Assembly (NCBI RefSeq): GCF_004923315.1
Contig: NZ_CP039649.1
Span: 830,001-894,000, forward strand
DNA: 64,000 bases
Source of the DNA: Azospirillum sp. TSA2s
GTDB lineage: Bacteria; Pseudomonadota; Alphaproteobacteria; Azospirillales; Azospirillaceae
Direction of reading: 5' to 3'
Below are positions 48,650 through 57,489 of this stretch, piece after piece. Made by a program: the position numbers and the translations under genes. The notes under the pieces were generated by a model. It made no database searches. It had not been told where the DNA came from and saw only the letters and a list, made by a program, of their open reading frames with translations. Positions within the stretch are counted from its first letter, which is position 1. Every line of letters starts with the position of its first letter.

Positions 48650-51600
48650 TCACGTGCCGTCGTCAACCTGACTGCCTCCCTCTTCCCTGTAGGGAGTTAG
48701 GGAACGCATCGTCAGGACGCCAATCCGTTCAGGAAGAGCGAAGGCGCGGATATTATCGAGTTCGCCGTTGAGCGGCAGCCTGAACGCCGCCTCTGCGATC
48801 CAGGCGATGAAGCGCTCGAATCCGCCCTTGAGATCCAACGCTTGGCTCCACGTCTCCAGGACAGCACGATCCTCCGGGCTGAGCGAGTCCAACGCCTCGC
48901 CGCGTGCCAGACGCCAAAGGCTCTGTTCGCGATCATCCAACGACATCCCGGCGATGGCGTCGACCGCGACGGCCACCGTGCGGACGACCGCCTCGCGGTC
49001 GAACTGACGGGATGCACGGAGCCGCTTCAGAAGGTTCTCGCGCATCTCACCAGGGTGGACGCCAAAGGCGATGAGCAACGGACCCGCTACGGCCGCCTCA
49101 TCCTGTTCTGCTATCCGTAGCGCATCAGCGCTCAGCATGTCCGATCGACCACTCGTCGCTCGATCGCAGAGCGACCAGGCGGCTGCTTGCGCGCGCGGCC
49201 GGTGGGATCGTGAATGGTCGAGCCCTGGGCTTGCGAGCGCGGATAGCATCACAGGAATGGTCCGCGGATCGTCCTGATTGGCTAGCGCGGACAACGCCCC
49301 GCACGCGACGAATGGATCCGGAGCCTCGGCTTGCGCGGCCTCCAACAGGGCTTCAATCGCTGGGGCCGGTAAGGCCTCATAAGCGCCCAATGCGCGTGCC
49401 GCTGCCCGCGCCACGCTGAACTTCGACCACGAGGACCCAGCGCCGAGATGGCTGGCGAAATTGCGTGTGTCACCCAGCAGCTTCACCAAGGCGTTGACCG
49501 CTTCAGGCCAGCAATACTCTTCCATGAGGGTGGCGAATGCCACTCGGACGTCTGCGCTGTGATCGTTGGCGCATTCGATCAGGCGTGCGCGTTCCGTAGC
49601 CGGTGCATCTGCTGCAAGGACACGCAGGGCGCGTCGGCGCACGTTATAGCGCTTGTGTGCCAGAGCCTTCAGAAGCTTCGCGCGCAGGTCAGCGCCATTT
49701 GCGATCAATATCACCTGGATAGCCGCCTTGCCATCTGCGGCGTCGTCGGTTGACAGCAGCCGGGTAGCCGCATCGTCTATGTTCAGGCCACCCCCTGCCG
49801 CCAGACATGCCAATGGCCCCAGTAAATCGACCGAGGCGCTTGCGAGCATCAAGGCCAAAACTTCTCGACTTGGCTGCGACAGCGCACCCGCCACTGCACG
49901 GATGTCGCCGCCCGCGAGGATATCTACCAAGGCCTGAGCCAGCGCGCGTTCACCGCCGGTCAAGCTCTGCAACAGCCGCTCAGCCCGTGCCCGCCGGGCC
50001 GTCGTGCCATCCTCCCCCTCTGGGTCGTCATCGAGCTTGGTCGTGAAGACGTCGTAGACCAGCTCCAAACGGCGCCCGAGCGGCACGCGCCCGAATACCG
50101 CGACAAGGTCGGGCATGGGATCGCCACGGCCGTGAGCCGCAGCAATTTCGACAAGTTGGTGGCGCAGGCTGGTGTTGCCGATATCCGGACGCGCCAGCTC
50201 GTCGACGAGAACGCCGCCGAGAGAATCGTCCCAGTGCTGCTTGGCAGCCCGCCAAGCCTGGTCTCGAACCCAGTCGTCCGCGTTCTCCAGCAGGAACTTA
50301 AGTTCCGCAATCGGCGGCGCTCGACGGGTTTGCGCGATCAGATCGCCCAGTGCATAGAGAAGAAGCTTTCGATGCGGACTGGCGGCGATCCACATCACGC
50401 CCTCGTGCGCCCGCCGCAGGCGCACAACCATCTTCATGCCTTCTCGCGCGTTGAAATACTGCTCGCTCGGTTCGTCAACGATGTGGTCGGCTGCGTCGGC
50501 GTCGACCGCGTGTTCCTGCGCCTGATAGGACTCATCGGCAAAACCCTCAAGCCAGGCATCAGCCTCGGCCTCGGAGCGGGCGAAGCGCTCGGTCGCGCGC
50601 TCGTAATCGGGAGCGGCTCCCGTCAAGGCGCCCGTGACGATCACGTCGATGTTGTCGTGCGGACCACCAGGGCCAGCGATCGCGCCCAAAGCGTCCCAGA
50701 ACGCGGGTCTGAGATCGGTTGCGAGCCTTTCGAGCAGCGGAATCAGCTCTGAGTGATAGTCCCGGTGCGAAAACGGCAACACTTCGCGGATGAACCGCTC
50801 AATCATCGGCTGCGTCCGGCTATCACTGCGGAGCGTCGACACGTCCGTCTCGGCGAGGGAGGGCGCGCGCCAGCGTTCGCGAAAGACAATGGAGTCCGTC
50901 TCGGGGCCGCCCTCGATCAGAATCCTGGCCAGCCGGGCCGGTGGGTGGTCTTCTGAGCCAAACCGTTCCAGGTCCCGCAGTGCACGCTCAAAGTCGGCAC
51001 GCTTCTCGGCGGAGAGAGCAACAGCTTCTAGGTGCTGGTCAAGGCGTTGCGTGGTTGCGGCCGACAAATCCAGTTGGAGCTTTCCAACTTTCGCGGTCGC
51101 CCGCAGCACGTTGAGGCCTGTCTCCAAACCCCAATCCTCTCCGGATCGGTCCCAGCCCAACAGGACATCCACCAAGGTCGAGAGGGTCTGCTCGGCGTCG
51201 CGGGGGCGACCCATGAAAGTCAGCCGCAGTCCGTCTTCGACGCGAGGGTGGTAGAAGGCCAGCGCTGCGCCGTCCTGCCGGAGATTTTGGCCCGCCACGA
51301 GGAAGTCGATGAGGCCATCGATATCCGGCCGCAGATTGGGTTCGGCTGATCTGAGGCGTCGGCCGAGTTTGGCGAAAACATCACGCGAGACCGCGCCGCG
51401 CGCGCTAAGCATGGCCCAGATGATTGCAGCGGCCTCAGCGCCGTCCGCACCGAGCGGCGCGATCTGGTCGGCAATGACCTTGGATATGGCCTCGATTTGA
51501 GAGTCGGCCAGAATCTCATCGATCTTGCGCGGCTTTCGCCGATCTTCCCGACTGAGCGCGACCAGGAAGCGCTTCACCTCATACGGCCGCGTCAGCTCTT

Positions 51601-52945
51601 TGAGGGCTCGCTCGCGATGCTGCGCCGCCAGTTGCCTCGCGTGGTCACCAAGGTCCGCTGCGATACCGTCATAGATCTCGGCCAGCCGCTTTGGCCCATA
51701 GTCCTCGACCTCAATGGACACGACGTAGGGCTGCAGCTGCTTCATCAACTGATGGCCAGCGCTCTGTAGAACGTCCGAGCGCGAGGTGATCAGGAATTTT
51801 CGCCCTGGGCCGGCGTTGTCGAGCAGCTTGGGAAGTTCGCCACTCCAGCGGTCGGCGCCGGGCATTAGGCGATTGCCACCCCAGGGGTCGCGCAAATGAA
51901 ACAGGACCGAATCGGCGCGGGTGAGATTTCGTCGGATGTAGCCGGGCCCGTTCTCTTCGCCGATCACATCGAACACAGGGGATCCCCGGCGCAGATCGAG
52001 CTCGAGAATATCGGCCGTAAGGGTTTTGCCGGTCCCCGACGGCCCCGCAATGACGACGGCGTGCGCTTTGTCGAGCTGAGTCTTGATCGCGTCGAATGAC
52101 TTCGGGCGAACGTAGCGGTCCATGTCACGAGTTGGTGCCAGCGAGCCACCATGACGAACAAGCACGTCCATCACCTCTGATCGCTTCCAACGGCCCCCGT
52201 GTGCGCCCTCGATCCGCTGGCGAACCGCCTCGCGCAAGTCGCGCAAGCAATCGTGGTGCTTTGAGATCGGGACGTGGCCGTGCTGCGAAAGAAGCGCGCC
52301 GATCCGAGCGCCGAGCACCTCACGGGTGACGCCGGTCAGTAGGAGGATGCGAGGGGCGAGCGAAGCTTGTGCCGTGGAGTCGTAGCCGGCGCGCGTGTGG
52401 GGCGGTAGCTCATCGACTTCAGGAAAGTCAAACAGGTGCTCGCCCTCGTGGGCCCTTAAGCCTTCCGCCGACGCTTCATTCGTCACGAAGACATACCTGC
52501 GCTGCGGATCGTCCTGAAGCATCGCCAGCGGCCGGCTGCGCTTGGCGCCTCGATCAGATTCCTCGCCGTCCCTGCCGAGAAGGACATCGGCGATGGCCGT
52601 CGTTGGCCAAGGCGAGCCTGAGCGGGTCTTGGCCTGTAAGATCAAGTCGAGCCGCGCGCCTTGTGCCGTCAGGCCAAGCGAAGCCGCCGAGGGATCCCTC
52701 ACGGCCGCTTCGAGATCTTCTTCCGAGCGAGGCTCGATTACGACCTCCTCGGTCACGCCCTTGGCGAGCATAAGATCGAGCGCCACCCAGACCGTGACCT
52801 CGATCTGGTACTCATAGCCCGAAAAGCCGGGGTTGCCGGGTTTGCGGCGCGACCGTGCGGGCGGCCCACCGCTCGCGGCGGTGCGCCGCCCGCCGGCCTT
52901 ATTCGGGGCGGCTCGCTTCGACCGTGCAGGCTTCTTATCCGCCAC
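48650..52945 (-). CDS. Nuclease-STAND NTPase-HEAT repeat protein, putative antiphage effector
   Basis: A 1431-residue protein. After a basic N-terminus, residues about 38-160 look like a DUF4297/Cap4-type PD-(D/E)xK nuclease: GYEYQIEV (43-50), acidic EEDLE (75-79) and LILQAK (Q104-x-K106). Residues about 280-600 form a STAND-type P-loop ATPase: Walker A GPSGTGKT (301-308), LFHLRDPWGG (about 348-357) and sensor-like FLITSRSDVL, closest in style to nSTAND3. The last 500 residues contain HEAT-like repeats (RYNVRRRALRVLAADAPA, SADVRVAFATLMEE). Nuclease plus STAND switch plus repeat sensor is the plan of Avs-type antiviral proteins. It overlaps the HEPN-like gene by 11 nt. Function is inferred from architecture. 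Confidence 0.8.
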   Translation of the reverse strand: MADKKPARSKRAAPNKAGGRRTAASGGPPARSRRKPGNPGFSGYEYQIEVTVWVALDLMLAKGVTEEVVIEPRSEEDLEAAVRDPSAASLGLTAQGARLDLILQAKTRSGSPWPTTAIADVLLGRDGEESDRGAKRSRPLAMLQDDPQRRYVFVTNEASAEGLRAHEGEHLFDFPEVDELPPHTRAGYDSTAQASLAPRILLLTGVTREVLGARIGALLSQHGHVPISKHHDCLRDLREAVRQRIEGAHGGRWKRSEVMDVLVRHGGSLAPTRDMDRYVRPKSFDAIKTQLDKAHAVVIAGPSGTGKTLTADILELDLRRGSPVFDVIGEENGPGYIRRNLTRADSVLFHLRDPWGGNRLMPGADRWSGELPKLLDNAGPGRKFLITSRSDVLQSAGHQLMKQLQPYVVSIEVEDYGPKRLAEIYDGIAADLGDHARQLAAQHRERALKELTRPYEVKRFLVALSREDRRKPRKIDEILADSQIEAISKVIADQIAPLGADGAEAAAIIWAMLSARGAVSRDVFAKLGRRLRSAEPNLRPDIDGLIDFLVAGQNLRQDGAALAFYHPRVEDGLRLTFMGRPRDAEQTLSTLVDVLLGWDRSGEDWGLETGLNVLRATAKVGKLQLDLSAATTQRLDQHLEAVALSAEKRADFERALRDLERFGSEDHPPARLARILIEGGPETDSIVFRERWRAPSLAETDVSTLRSDSRTQPMIERFIREVLPFSHRDYHSELIPLLERLATDLRPAFWDALGAIAGPGGPHDNIDVIVTGALTGAAPDYERATERFARSEAEADAWLEGFADESYQAQEHAVDADAADHIVDEPSEQYFNAREGMKMVVRLRRAHEGVMWIAASPHRKLLLYALGDLIAQTRRAPPIAELKFLLENADDWVRDQAWRAAKQHWDDSLGGVLVDELARPDIGNTSLRHQLVEIAAAHGRGDPMPDLVAVFGRVPLGRRLELVYDVFTTKLDDDPEGEDGTTARRARAERLLQSLTGGERALAQALVDILAGGDIRAVAGALSQPSREVLALMLASASVDLLGPLACLAAGGGLNIDDAATRLLSTDDAADGKAAIQVILIANGADLRAKLLKALAHKRYNVRRRALRVLAADAPATERARLIECANDHSADVRVAFATLMEEYCWPEAVNALVKLLGDTRNFASHLGAGSSWSKFSVARAAARALGAYEALPAPAIEALLEAAQAEAPDPFVACGALSALANQDDPRTIPVMLSALASPGLDHSRSHRPRAQAAAWSLCDRATSGRSDMLSADALRIAEQDEAAVAGPLLIAFGVHPGEMRENLLKRLRASRQFDREAVVRTVAVAVDAIAGMSLDDREQSLWRLARGEALDSLSPEDRAVLETWSQALDLKGGFERFIAWIAEAAFRLPLNGELDNIRAFALPERIGVLTMRSLTPYREEGGSQVDDGT

Positions 52946-53816
52946 GACCCGTTCCCCTCAGTACGAGCCGCACGAAGGCGAACATCCGGGTGAACAGATA
53001 CTCGATGTGATCCGCTGAGGTCAGAGCTTCCTGGGTGACTTCGAAATGTCGGATACGGAAGCTGTTGCCTATGCTTGTCAGTTCGGCCGCCTCGCGCCCA
53101 AGCGCTTCTCGAAACGCCGAACCCGGCGCTGCGACACGATCCAGTAACGCGTCTGCTTGGATGCGCTTGTTGGGCCCCGGCTCGAGGGTCTTCATTCGCT
53201 CGAACGCGTCCCAAAGCTTCTCCAGCGCATCCTGACGCTCTTCCGGCTTCGGCAACAGAATCCGGCGCCGGGCAGCCTCAAGAAGCCGGTCGGTTTCGGC
53301 ATCGCCAGTTTGGAAGAGTGCCCAGCCGATCGTATCGGCCAACGGCGCCGGGAGAACACGGCGAGCTTCACCGGCGGAAGTGAGTTCAAAGGCCAACGAG
53401 TTGCGCCGGAACAGCATGTTCACATCGGCGACGAAGCGCTCGAGCCCGGCTTCGCGGTCCCAGCTCAGATGGTAGTGCCGGAAGTATGAATGATACGCTC
53501 CCTGAACAGGCTCGCCCACAGCCTTGGCGCAGAACTCAAGCAAGTCGAGAATGACCGGGGTTTCCGGCACCTCCGTCGCTGATAGAGGCCACTCGATCCA
53601 TGGAACCTCAGCCGCCAAGACTCTGCGGAATGATTGCTCATCACAGCCGCATGGACCGTTTCCGTCGGGGCACTGTCCAGGAAAGCGTAGCCCGAAGGAG
53701 CCGTCCCCGATGCGGGTTTGGATCAAGCTGTAAAGGCCCGCCCACAGCCGCTCGTCGATCGTGTCGATGGACGGAGGGCGCGCCCCGTATTCGCGCTCTG
53801 TGTAATAGGTGGACAT
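52935..53816 (-). CDS. HEPN/AbiJ-like partner of the STAND nuclease
   Basis: A 293-residue protein with no clear enzyme signature in its first half (two Cys clusters, CPDGNGPCGCDE, at 49-60). The second half, from about residue 150, resembles AbiJ-type HEPN regions: LWDAFERMKTLEPGPNKRIQ, then TSIGNSFRIRHFE (248-259) and IEYLFTRMFAFVRLVL. The N251-x5-H257 arrangement resembles the HEPN RNase motif. It is transcribed first, and its stop lies inside the start of the 1431-residue nuclease-STAND gene, so the two are coupled. I infer a two-component defence or abortive-infection module. Confidence 0.65.
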   Translation of the reverse strand: MSTYYTEREYGARPPSIDTIDERLWAGLYSLIQTRIGDGSFGLRFPGQCPDGNGPCGCDEQSFRRVLAAEVPWIEWPLSATEVPETPVILDLLEFCAKAVGEPVQGAYHSYFRHYHLSWDREAGLERFVADVNMLFRRNSLAFELTSAGEARRVLPAPLADTIGWALFQTGDAETDRLLEAARRRILLPKPEERQDALEKLWDAFERMKTLEPGPNKRIQADALLDRVAAPGSAFREALGREAAELTSIGNSFRIRHFEVTQEALTSADHIEYLFTRMFAFVRLVLRGTGRGG

Positions 53817-53851
53817 ACTGGCCTGCTATTCCCCGCGGTTTCCGTCTCTGT

Positions 53852-54364
53852 TCATTTGAAGAGCTGCTTTATGTCTGCCATCGGCCGAAACAGCTTCATG
53901 GGCTGATCTGGAAACGGTAGAAAGCTTTCCCGCTCATAGAAGCGGCGGGCGTTGTCATCCTTCGCATTGACGATCACCGCGAACGAGGCGATCTCACTCT
54001 GGGCGGCGCGGTAGAGAGCATTGGCCAGGAGAAACCGGCCGTGCCCCTTTCTCTGTTGCCGCCGGTCGACTGCAAGCCGGCCCAAAAGCGTCGCCGGCAT
54101 CAACGGGTATCGCGGCAGCTTCCGCACCGTTTGCTCCGGCAACTCGCCGAGCTGCACGGAGGTCGACGAGAGCGTGTAGTAGCCTGCGATCCTCCCATCT
54201 AGCAGCACCAGAACAAAGGGCGCGGCCATATTCTTCCGTGCGTCCTGGCCGGCCTGCACCCGAAAGTACCTGTCCAGGGGCTCTACGCCGCTCTCAAACC
54301 CGGATCGATCATGGCTTGGAGTCAGCGGCTCGACGCGGAGCTTCTCTTCTGCTTGATCGTTCAC
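53852..54364 (-). CDS. GNAT acetyltransferase toxin (TacT/AtaT-like)
   Basis: A 170-residue GNAT protein. It has the layout of tRNA-acetylating toxins: LTPSHDRSGFESGVEPLDRYFR, the acetyl-CoA loop LGRLAVDRRQQRKGHGRFLL (RxxxG motif) and AKDDNARRFYERESFLPF. These toxins acetylate charged tRNA and block translation. It lies 3 nt after a DUF1778 gene, the standard antitoxin-toxin order. Confidence 0.92.
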   Translation of the reverse strand: MNDQAEEKLRVEPLTPSHDRSGFESGVEPLDRYFRVQAGQDARKNMAAPFVLVLLDGRIAGYYTLSSTSVQLGELPEQTVRKLPRYPLMPATLLGRLAVDRRQQRKGHGRFLLANALYRAAQSEIASFAVIVNAKDDNARRFYERESFLPFPDQPMKLFRPMADIKQLFK

Positions 54365-54367
54365 GCG

Positions 54368-54670
54368 TCAAACGCCAGCTCTCTCACGATAGCGGCGTAC
54401 CGTCTCGCGGAGGCGGTCGTTGACCGGCTTTGGATTTAAGAGCGCATCAACGAAGGCTTCGCTGTCGCGAACAGACAGTGAGAGCTGGTGGTGCTCCTCA
54501 ATCGCACGCCGGGCAGCGTCCTGCACGCTTGTCAGCACGAAGTCGGTCACGGTCCGCCCCTGCAGCGCAGCCGCCTGCTCGATCAGGCTCTTTTGCTCCG
54601 CAGTGACACGGGCCTCCAAGCGTTCTGCGCGGGTTCGCCCGCTGCTCGATTTGGATGCTGCATTTGGCAT
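54368..54670 (-). CDS. DUF1778 ribbon-helix-helix antitoxin (TacA-like)
   Basis: A 100-residue antitoxin. The RHH domain is at about residues 13-60 (RLEARVTAEQKSLIEQAAALQGRTVTDFVLTSVQDAARR); the C-terminal part (FVDALLNPKPVNDRLRETVRRYRE) is the usual toxin-binding tail. ATG 54670 is preferred, 7 nt after AGGAGA. It likely represses its own operon and blocks the GNAT toxin. Confidence 0.92.
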   Translation of the reverse strand: MPNAASKSSSGRTRAERLEARVTAEQKSLIEQAAALQGRTVTDFVLTSVQDAARRAIEEHHQLSLSVRDSEAFVDALLNPKPVNDRLRETVRRYRERAGV

Positions 54671-54672
54671 GG

Positions 54673-54846
54673 TCATTCTCCTGTCCAAATGTACGGCCAA
54701 TGGCCGGCCACTTCAAGAGATGCGCCCTTCGAGACCGATTTCCCGAACAGGGTGACGAGATACTTGCGACCGCTCGCCGCAATCCGCAGTACGCAGTGGC
54801 CGTTCTCAGCGTGGTGCTGGGTGGCGCGCTCCACCAGCCCGGACAG
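54673..54846 (-). pseudogene. N-terminal fragment of a RecD2-like helicase
   Basis: The frame encodes LSGLVERATQHHAENGHCVLRI followed by RKYLVTLFGKS and LEVAGHW, then stops. This matches the opening OB-like domain of RecD2-type helicases (typically VERVTFHN-ENGFCVLRVKARG-RDLVTVVGHA). Only about 57 residues survive; a full protein would exceed 700. No clear start is seen. It adjoins the antitoxin gene, so the insertion of that cassette or a deletion probably truncated it. The identification comes from remembered family sequence and needs a search. Confidence 0.45.
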
Positions 54847-55094
54847 CGGCTCGCGGTTCTCAGCGGCGGGATGGGGCAGAGAGCGACGGCTTCGGCATGG
54901 CCCTTGAGGATGGAGCAGCGGCGGTGGGTTGTCACCCGCTCCCGACCGCGAGGCGCGCGGAGCTTCACCTGGGTCTCCTCCGAGTGGGAAAGACGATCCG
55001 GCGCCAGCTGCGCTTCCCCAGCGGGGTTCCGTCTGTCCAGATGCCCTGATCAACTGCATCGCTTGCGGTGCGGACAGCGCAGTGCTCACCTCCT

Positions 55095-55298
55095 TTACAA
55101 TCGTCTGAACAGGGTTGGATCGGTGAGCGCGGAGAGCGCAATCAGCAGGCGGTCTCCACCGCTCGACGCTGTGGACACGAACGCATGCGGCGGCCGACCG
55201 GGACGGTCGTCCACAGCCATGACGATCAACACCCTCGACGGCTGGCCGACCTTGGTGAAGCGGTCGCCGACTGAGATGCTTGCCGGACGCCCAAACAT
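55095..55298 (-). CDS. Small conserved-looking protein (67 aa)
   Basis: A 67-residue protein beginning MFGRPASISVGDRFTKVG and continuing as a small beta-rich domain (VLIVMAVDDRPGRPPHAFV...) with a LSALTDPTLFRRL end. I do not recognise the family. Its ATG overlaps the stop of the upstream DUF123 gene (TGATG), so the two are translationally coupled, which supports it being real. Confidence 0.6.
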   Translation of the reverse strand: MFGRPASISVGDRFTKVGQPSRVLIVMAVDDRPGRPPHAFVSTASSGGDRLLIALSALTDPTLFRRL

Positions 55299-56251
55299 CA
55301 GCGGTCCTCCGGCCGATCTGCGAGTTCGTCAATGAGATGACCGTAGCGCTCCGGCGGTAGCTGCCGCGGGCTGGCCGCAATGGCCCGCAGCGCGGTGTAT
55401 CCCGACTCGGTGAAATGGGCGCGGGGAAATCCCCGATCCGTTTCGGCGATTGTTACCAACCCAAGCTCCAGCATGATCTGGATGGTGGCCGTGAGTTTCG
55501 GTTCGCCTCTTCTCGGGCCGGTCGCCCACCGCTTCAGAAGGATGCCGTCCGCCAGCCGCGGCGGTTCCGACCAGCGGCTCATGAACTCGCGGCGGATCAG
55601 GTCGCGCTCGGCGGGGGTGAAATCCAGGTTGTTGGTCATGGCCGTGACCGATAGCACCCGGACCACGTCCGGTCCAGCGGCGGCCAGGGAAACGTCCGCA
55701 ACGTCGAAGGGCAGCGCGACGCCGTCGGGCCATATCAGGAGATGGCTCCGGCAAATGGTGCAGTCGCTGCTGCCGAACCCTGGAACCGGGATCGGCAGGG
55801 CGGCGATGCGTGTGATCAGCGCGCATTCGTCGCCGGCGGGAAAAGCCCAGCAGCCGGTCACCGTGCCCGCCGCGGTCAGGCGGTCGATGTGCCAGCGGAA
55901 GGTCTTGTCTCGGCGCATGTGGCGGCCGACACGGGCACACAGTCCACCCGGGCCGCGGGCGCTGCCGCAATACAGGTACCGCCCCGGCGGCAGAATGGCC
56001 TTGGCCCGGCCGGGCAGGGCGACGTCCACCGCCTCCGCCAGCCTGACGAGCAGAACGTAGGCGCCGGCGATGGGAGGGACCGTTTCCGCCGTGCGGTGGA
56101 ACCGGGAAGTCTGCCTGGACATCATCACCGTCACTTCAGCGCGGCTGGCGTGAGGCGTCAACGGGAAGCCGCCGGTTTCTCCCTCGATCGGGGAATGCCG
56201 CGTCCCGATGACCTCCTTCATCTCCAGCTTTACCGACCGGGTGCGCTGCAT
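55298..56251 (-). CDS. DUF123 GIY-YIG nuclease-like protein with C-terminal extension
   Basis: 317 residues from ATG 56251, which has CTGGAG about 10 nt upstream; MMSRQTS at 56125 is an alternative. Residues about 60-190 are a DUF123 domain, a GIY-YIG relative related to the Nth-adjacent family: GAYVLLVRL, RYLYCGSARGPGGLCARVGRHMRRDKTFRWHIDRLT, GDECALITRI and CRSHLL with paired Cys. The remaining 110 residues (FTPAERDLIRREFMSRWSEPP...GLVTIAETDRGFPRAHFTESGYTALRAI) look like a winged-helix region. Role unknown; DNA processing or regulation is plausible. Confidence 0.75.
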   Translation of the reverse strand: MQRTRSVKLEMKEVIGTRHSPIEGETGGFPLTPHASRAEVTVMMSRQTSRFHRTAETVPPIAGAYVLLVRLAEAVDVALPGRAKAILPPGRYLYCGSARGPGGLCARVGRHMRRDKTFRWHIDRLTAAGTVTGCWAFPAGDECALITRIAALPIPVPGFGSSDCTICRSHLLIWPDGVALPFDVADVSLAAAGPDVVRVLSVTAMTNNLDFTPAERDLIRREFMSRWSEPPRLADGILLKRWATGPRRGEPKLTATIQIMLELGLVTIAETDRGFPRAHFTESGYTALRAIAASPRQLPPERYGHLIDELADRPEDR

Positions 56252-56485
56252 TCGGCCGGTACTCCAGATAGGTTGGGCCCACCCCCTTCACCGCGGTATC
56301 GATTCCGTCGGTGGCGGCTGAAGGCCCTTCCGCTTCACACCGCGAACGGCCCGGCGTCAGCGTCGGCCGTTTCGTCTGGCGGTTGGGGCAGGCGCCCGGA
56401 GGAGAGGGAGAGGGCTTGACGGTGTTCGCGACGGGTTTCGGGGCTGGGGGACAGGCTTCCGGCCTGCCCGTCGCGGAGACCCGCC

Positions 56486-57433
56486 ATGCCCGACACCGTG
56501 CGAACCGTCCGTTCCGGCGCCGACCAGACCAGCCTCTACGCCGAGATCACCGCCCGAATCATCGCCGAACTGGAGGCCGGCCGACTGCCCTGGGTACAGC
56601 CCTGGGGAACCCCGGCCGCTGCCGCCCCGCTCGGCCTGCCCCGCAACGCCGCCACCGGCCGCGCCTACACGGGCGTGAATGTGCTCATCCTGTGGGGCGC
56701 TGTCGTCGCCCGGGGCTTCTCCGGCCAGAGCTGGCTTACCTTCCGTCAGGCCCTGGCTCTGGGCGGCCACGTCCGCAAAGGCGAACGCGGCACCACCGTC
56801 GTCTATGCCGACCGCTTCATCCCCGACGACGAACGCCGGCGCGCGCGGGATACCGGGGAAGAGCCACAGGCGATCACCTTCCTCAAGCGCTTCACGGTCT
56901 TCAATTGCGCCCAATGCGAGGACCTGCCCGACGGCATCGCCGTGGTGCCGCCGCCGATCCCGGAGGGGCTGATCCTGCCGCGGGCCGCGGCGCTGATCCA
57001 GGCCAGCGGCGTCGATGTCCGCATCGGCGGCACCCGCGCCTTCTATAGCCCCCAGCACGATTACGTGCAGGTGCCGCCTCCGCAGGCCTTCTTCGAGCCT
57101 GTCAACTGGCATCGCACCGTGCTGCACGAACTTGGTCACAGCACCGGTCACGCATCGCGGCTGAACCGTGACCTGTCTGGGGCCTTCGGCTCCCGCAAAT
57201 ACGCCTTCGAGGAGCTGGTTGCCGAAATTTCAGCCGCCTATCTCTGCGCTGCACTCGGCATCGTCCCTACCGTCCGTCACGCCGATTACGTTGGTGCGTG
57301 GTTGGACGTGCTGCGCGGGGACAATCACGCCATCGTCCGCGCCGCCAGCCAAGCCAGCAAGGTGGCCGACTACCTCCTCGGCTCCCTGCCCAAAACTGCT
57401 CCTGTGGCCGGTGACGAGCGGGAGTCCGTGTGA
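56486..57433 (+). CDS. ArdC-type antirestriction protein (ssDNA-binding plus zincin domain)
   Basis: A 315-residue protein. The N-terminal DUF1738/ArdC_N domain includes LYAEITARIIAELEAGRLPWVQPW, GRAYTGVNVLILW and GGHVRKGERGTTVVYADRF. The C-terminal domain is a zincin-like peptidase with HELGH (214-218) in TVLHELGHSTGHASRLNRD, and ALYAFEELVAEIS-type downstream Glu (YAFEELVAEISAAYLC). Plasmid ArdC protects incoming DNA from restriction. It is preceded by the 12-nt leader box also found before the ParB-like gene. Confidence 0.88.
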   Translation: MPDTVRTVRSGADQTSLYAEITARIIAELEAGRLPWVQPWGTPAAAAPLGLPRNAATGRAYTGVNVLILWGAVVARGFSGQSWLTFRQALALGGHVRKGERGTTVVYADRFIPDDERRRARDTGEEPQAITFLKRFTVFNCAQCEDLPDGIAVVPPPIPEGLILPRAAALIQASGVDVRIGGTRAFYSPQHDYVQVPPPQAFFEPVNWHRTVLHELGHSTGHASRLNRDLSGAFGSRKYAFEELVAEISAAYLCAALGIVPTVRHADYVGAWLDVLRGDNHAIVRAASQASKVADYLLGSLPKTAPVAGDERESV

Positions 57434-57489
57434 TGGGCGCGCGCTCCTTATAGTGCCCGTCGCCCGAGCCGGCGTCGTCGTCGATCCGG

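Noticed and set aside
48083..48653. Short minus-strand frames containing RGQDLNLRPSGYEP and AGAGFEPAAFRL
   Set aside because: These are reverse translations of tRNA sequence, a known source of false protein entries.
54655..55335. A 226-codon plus-strand frame between the antitoxin and DUF123 genes
   Set aside because: Its translation is compositionally odd and antisense to better-supported features.
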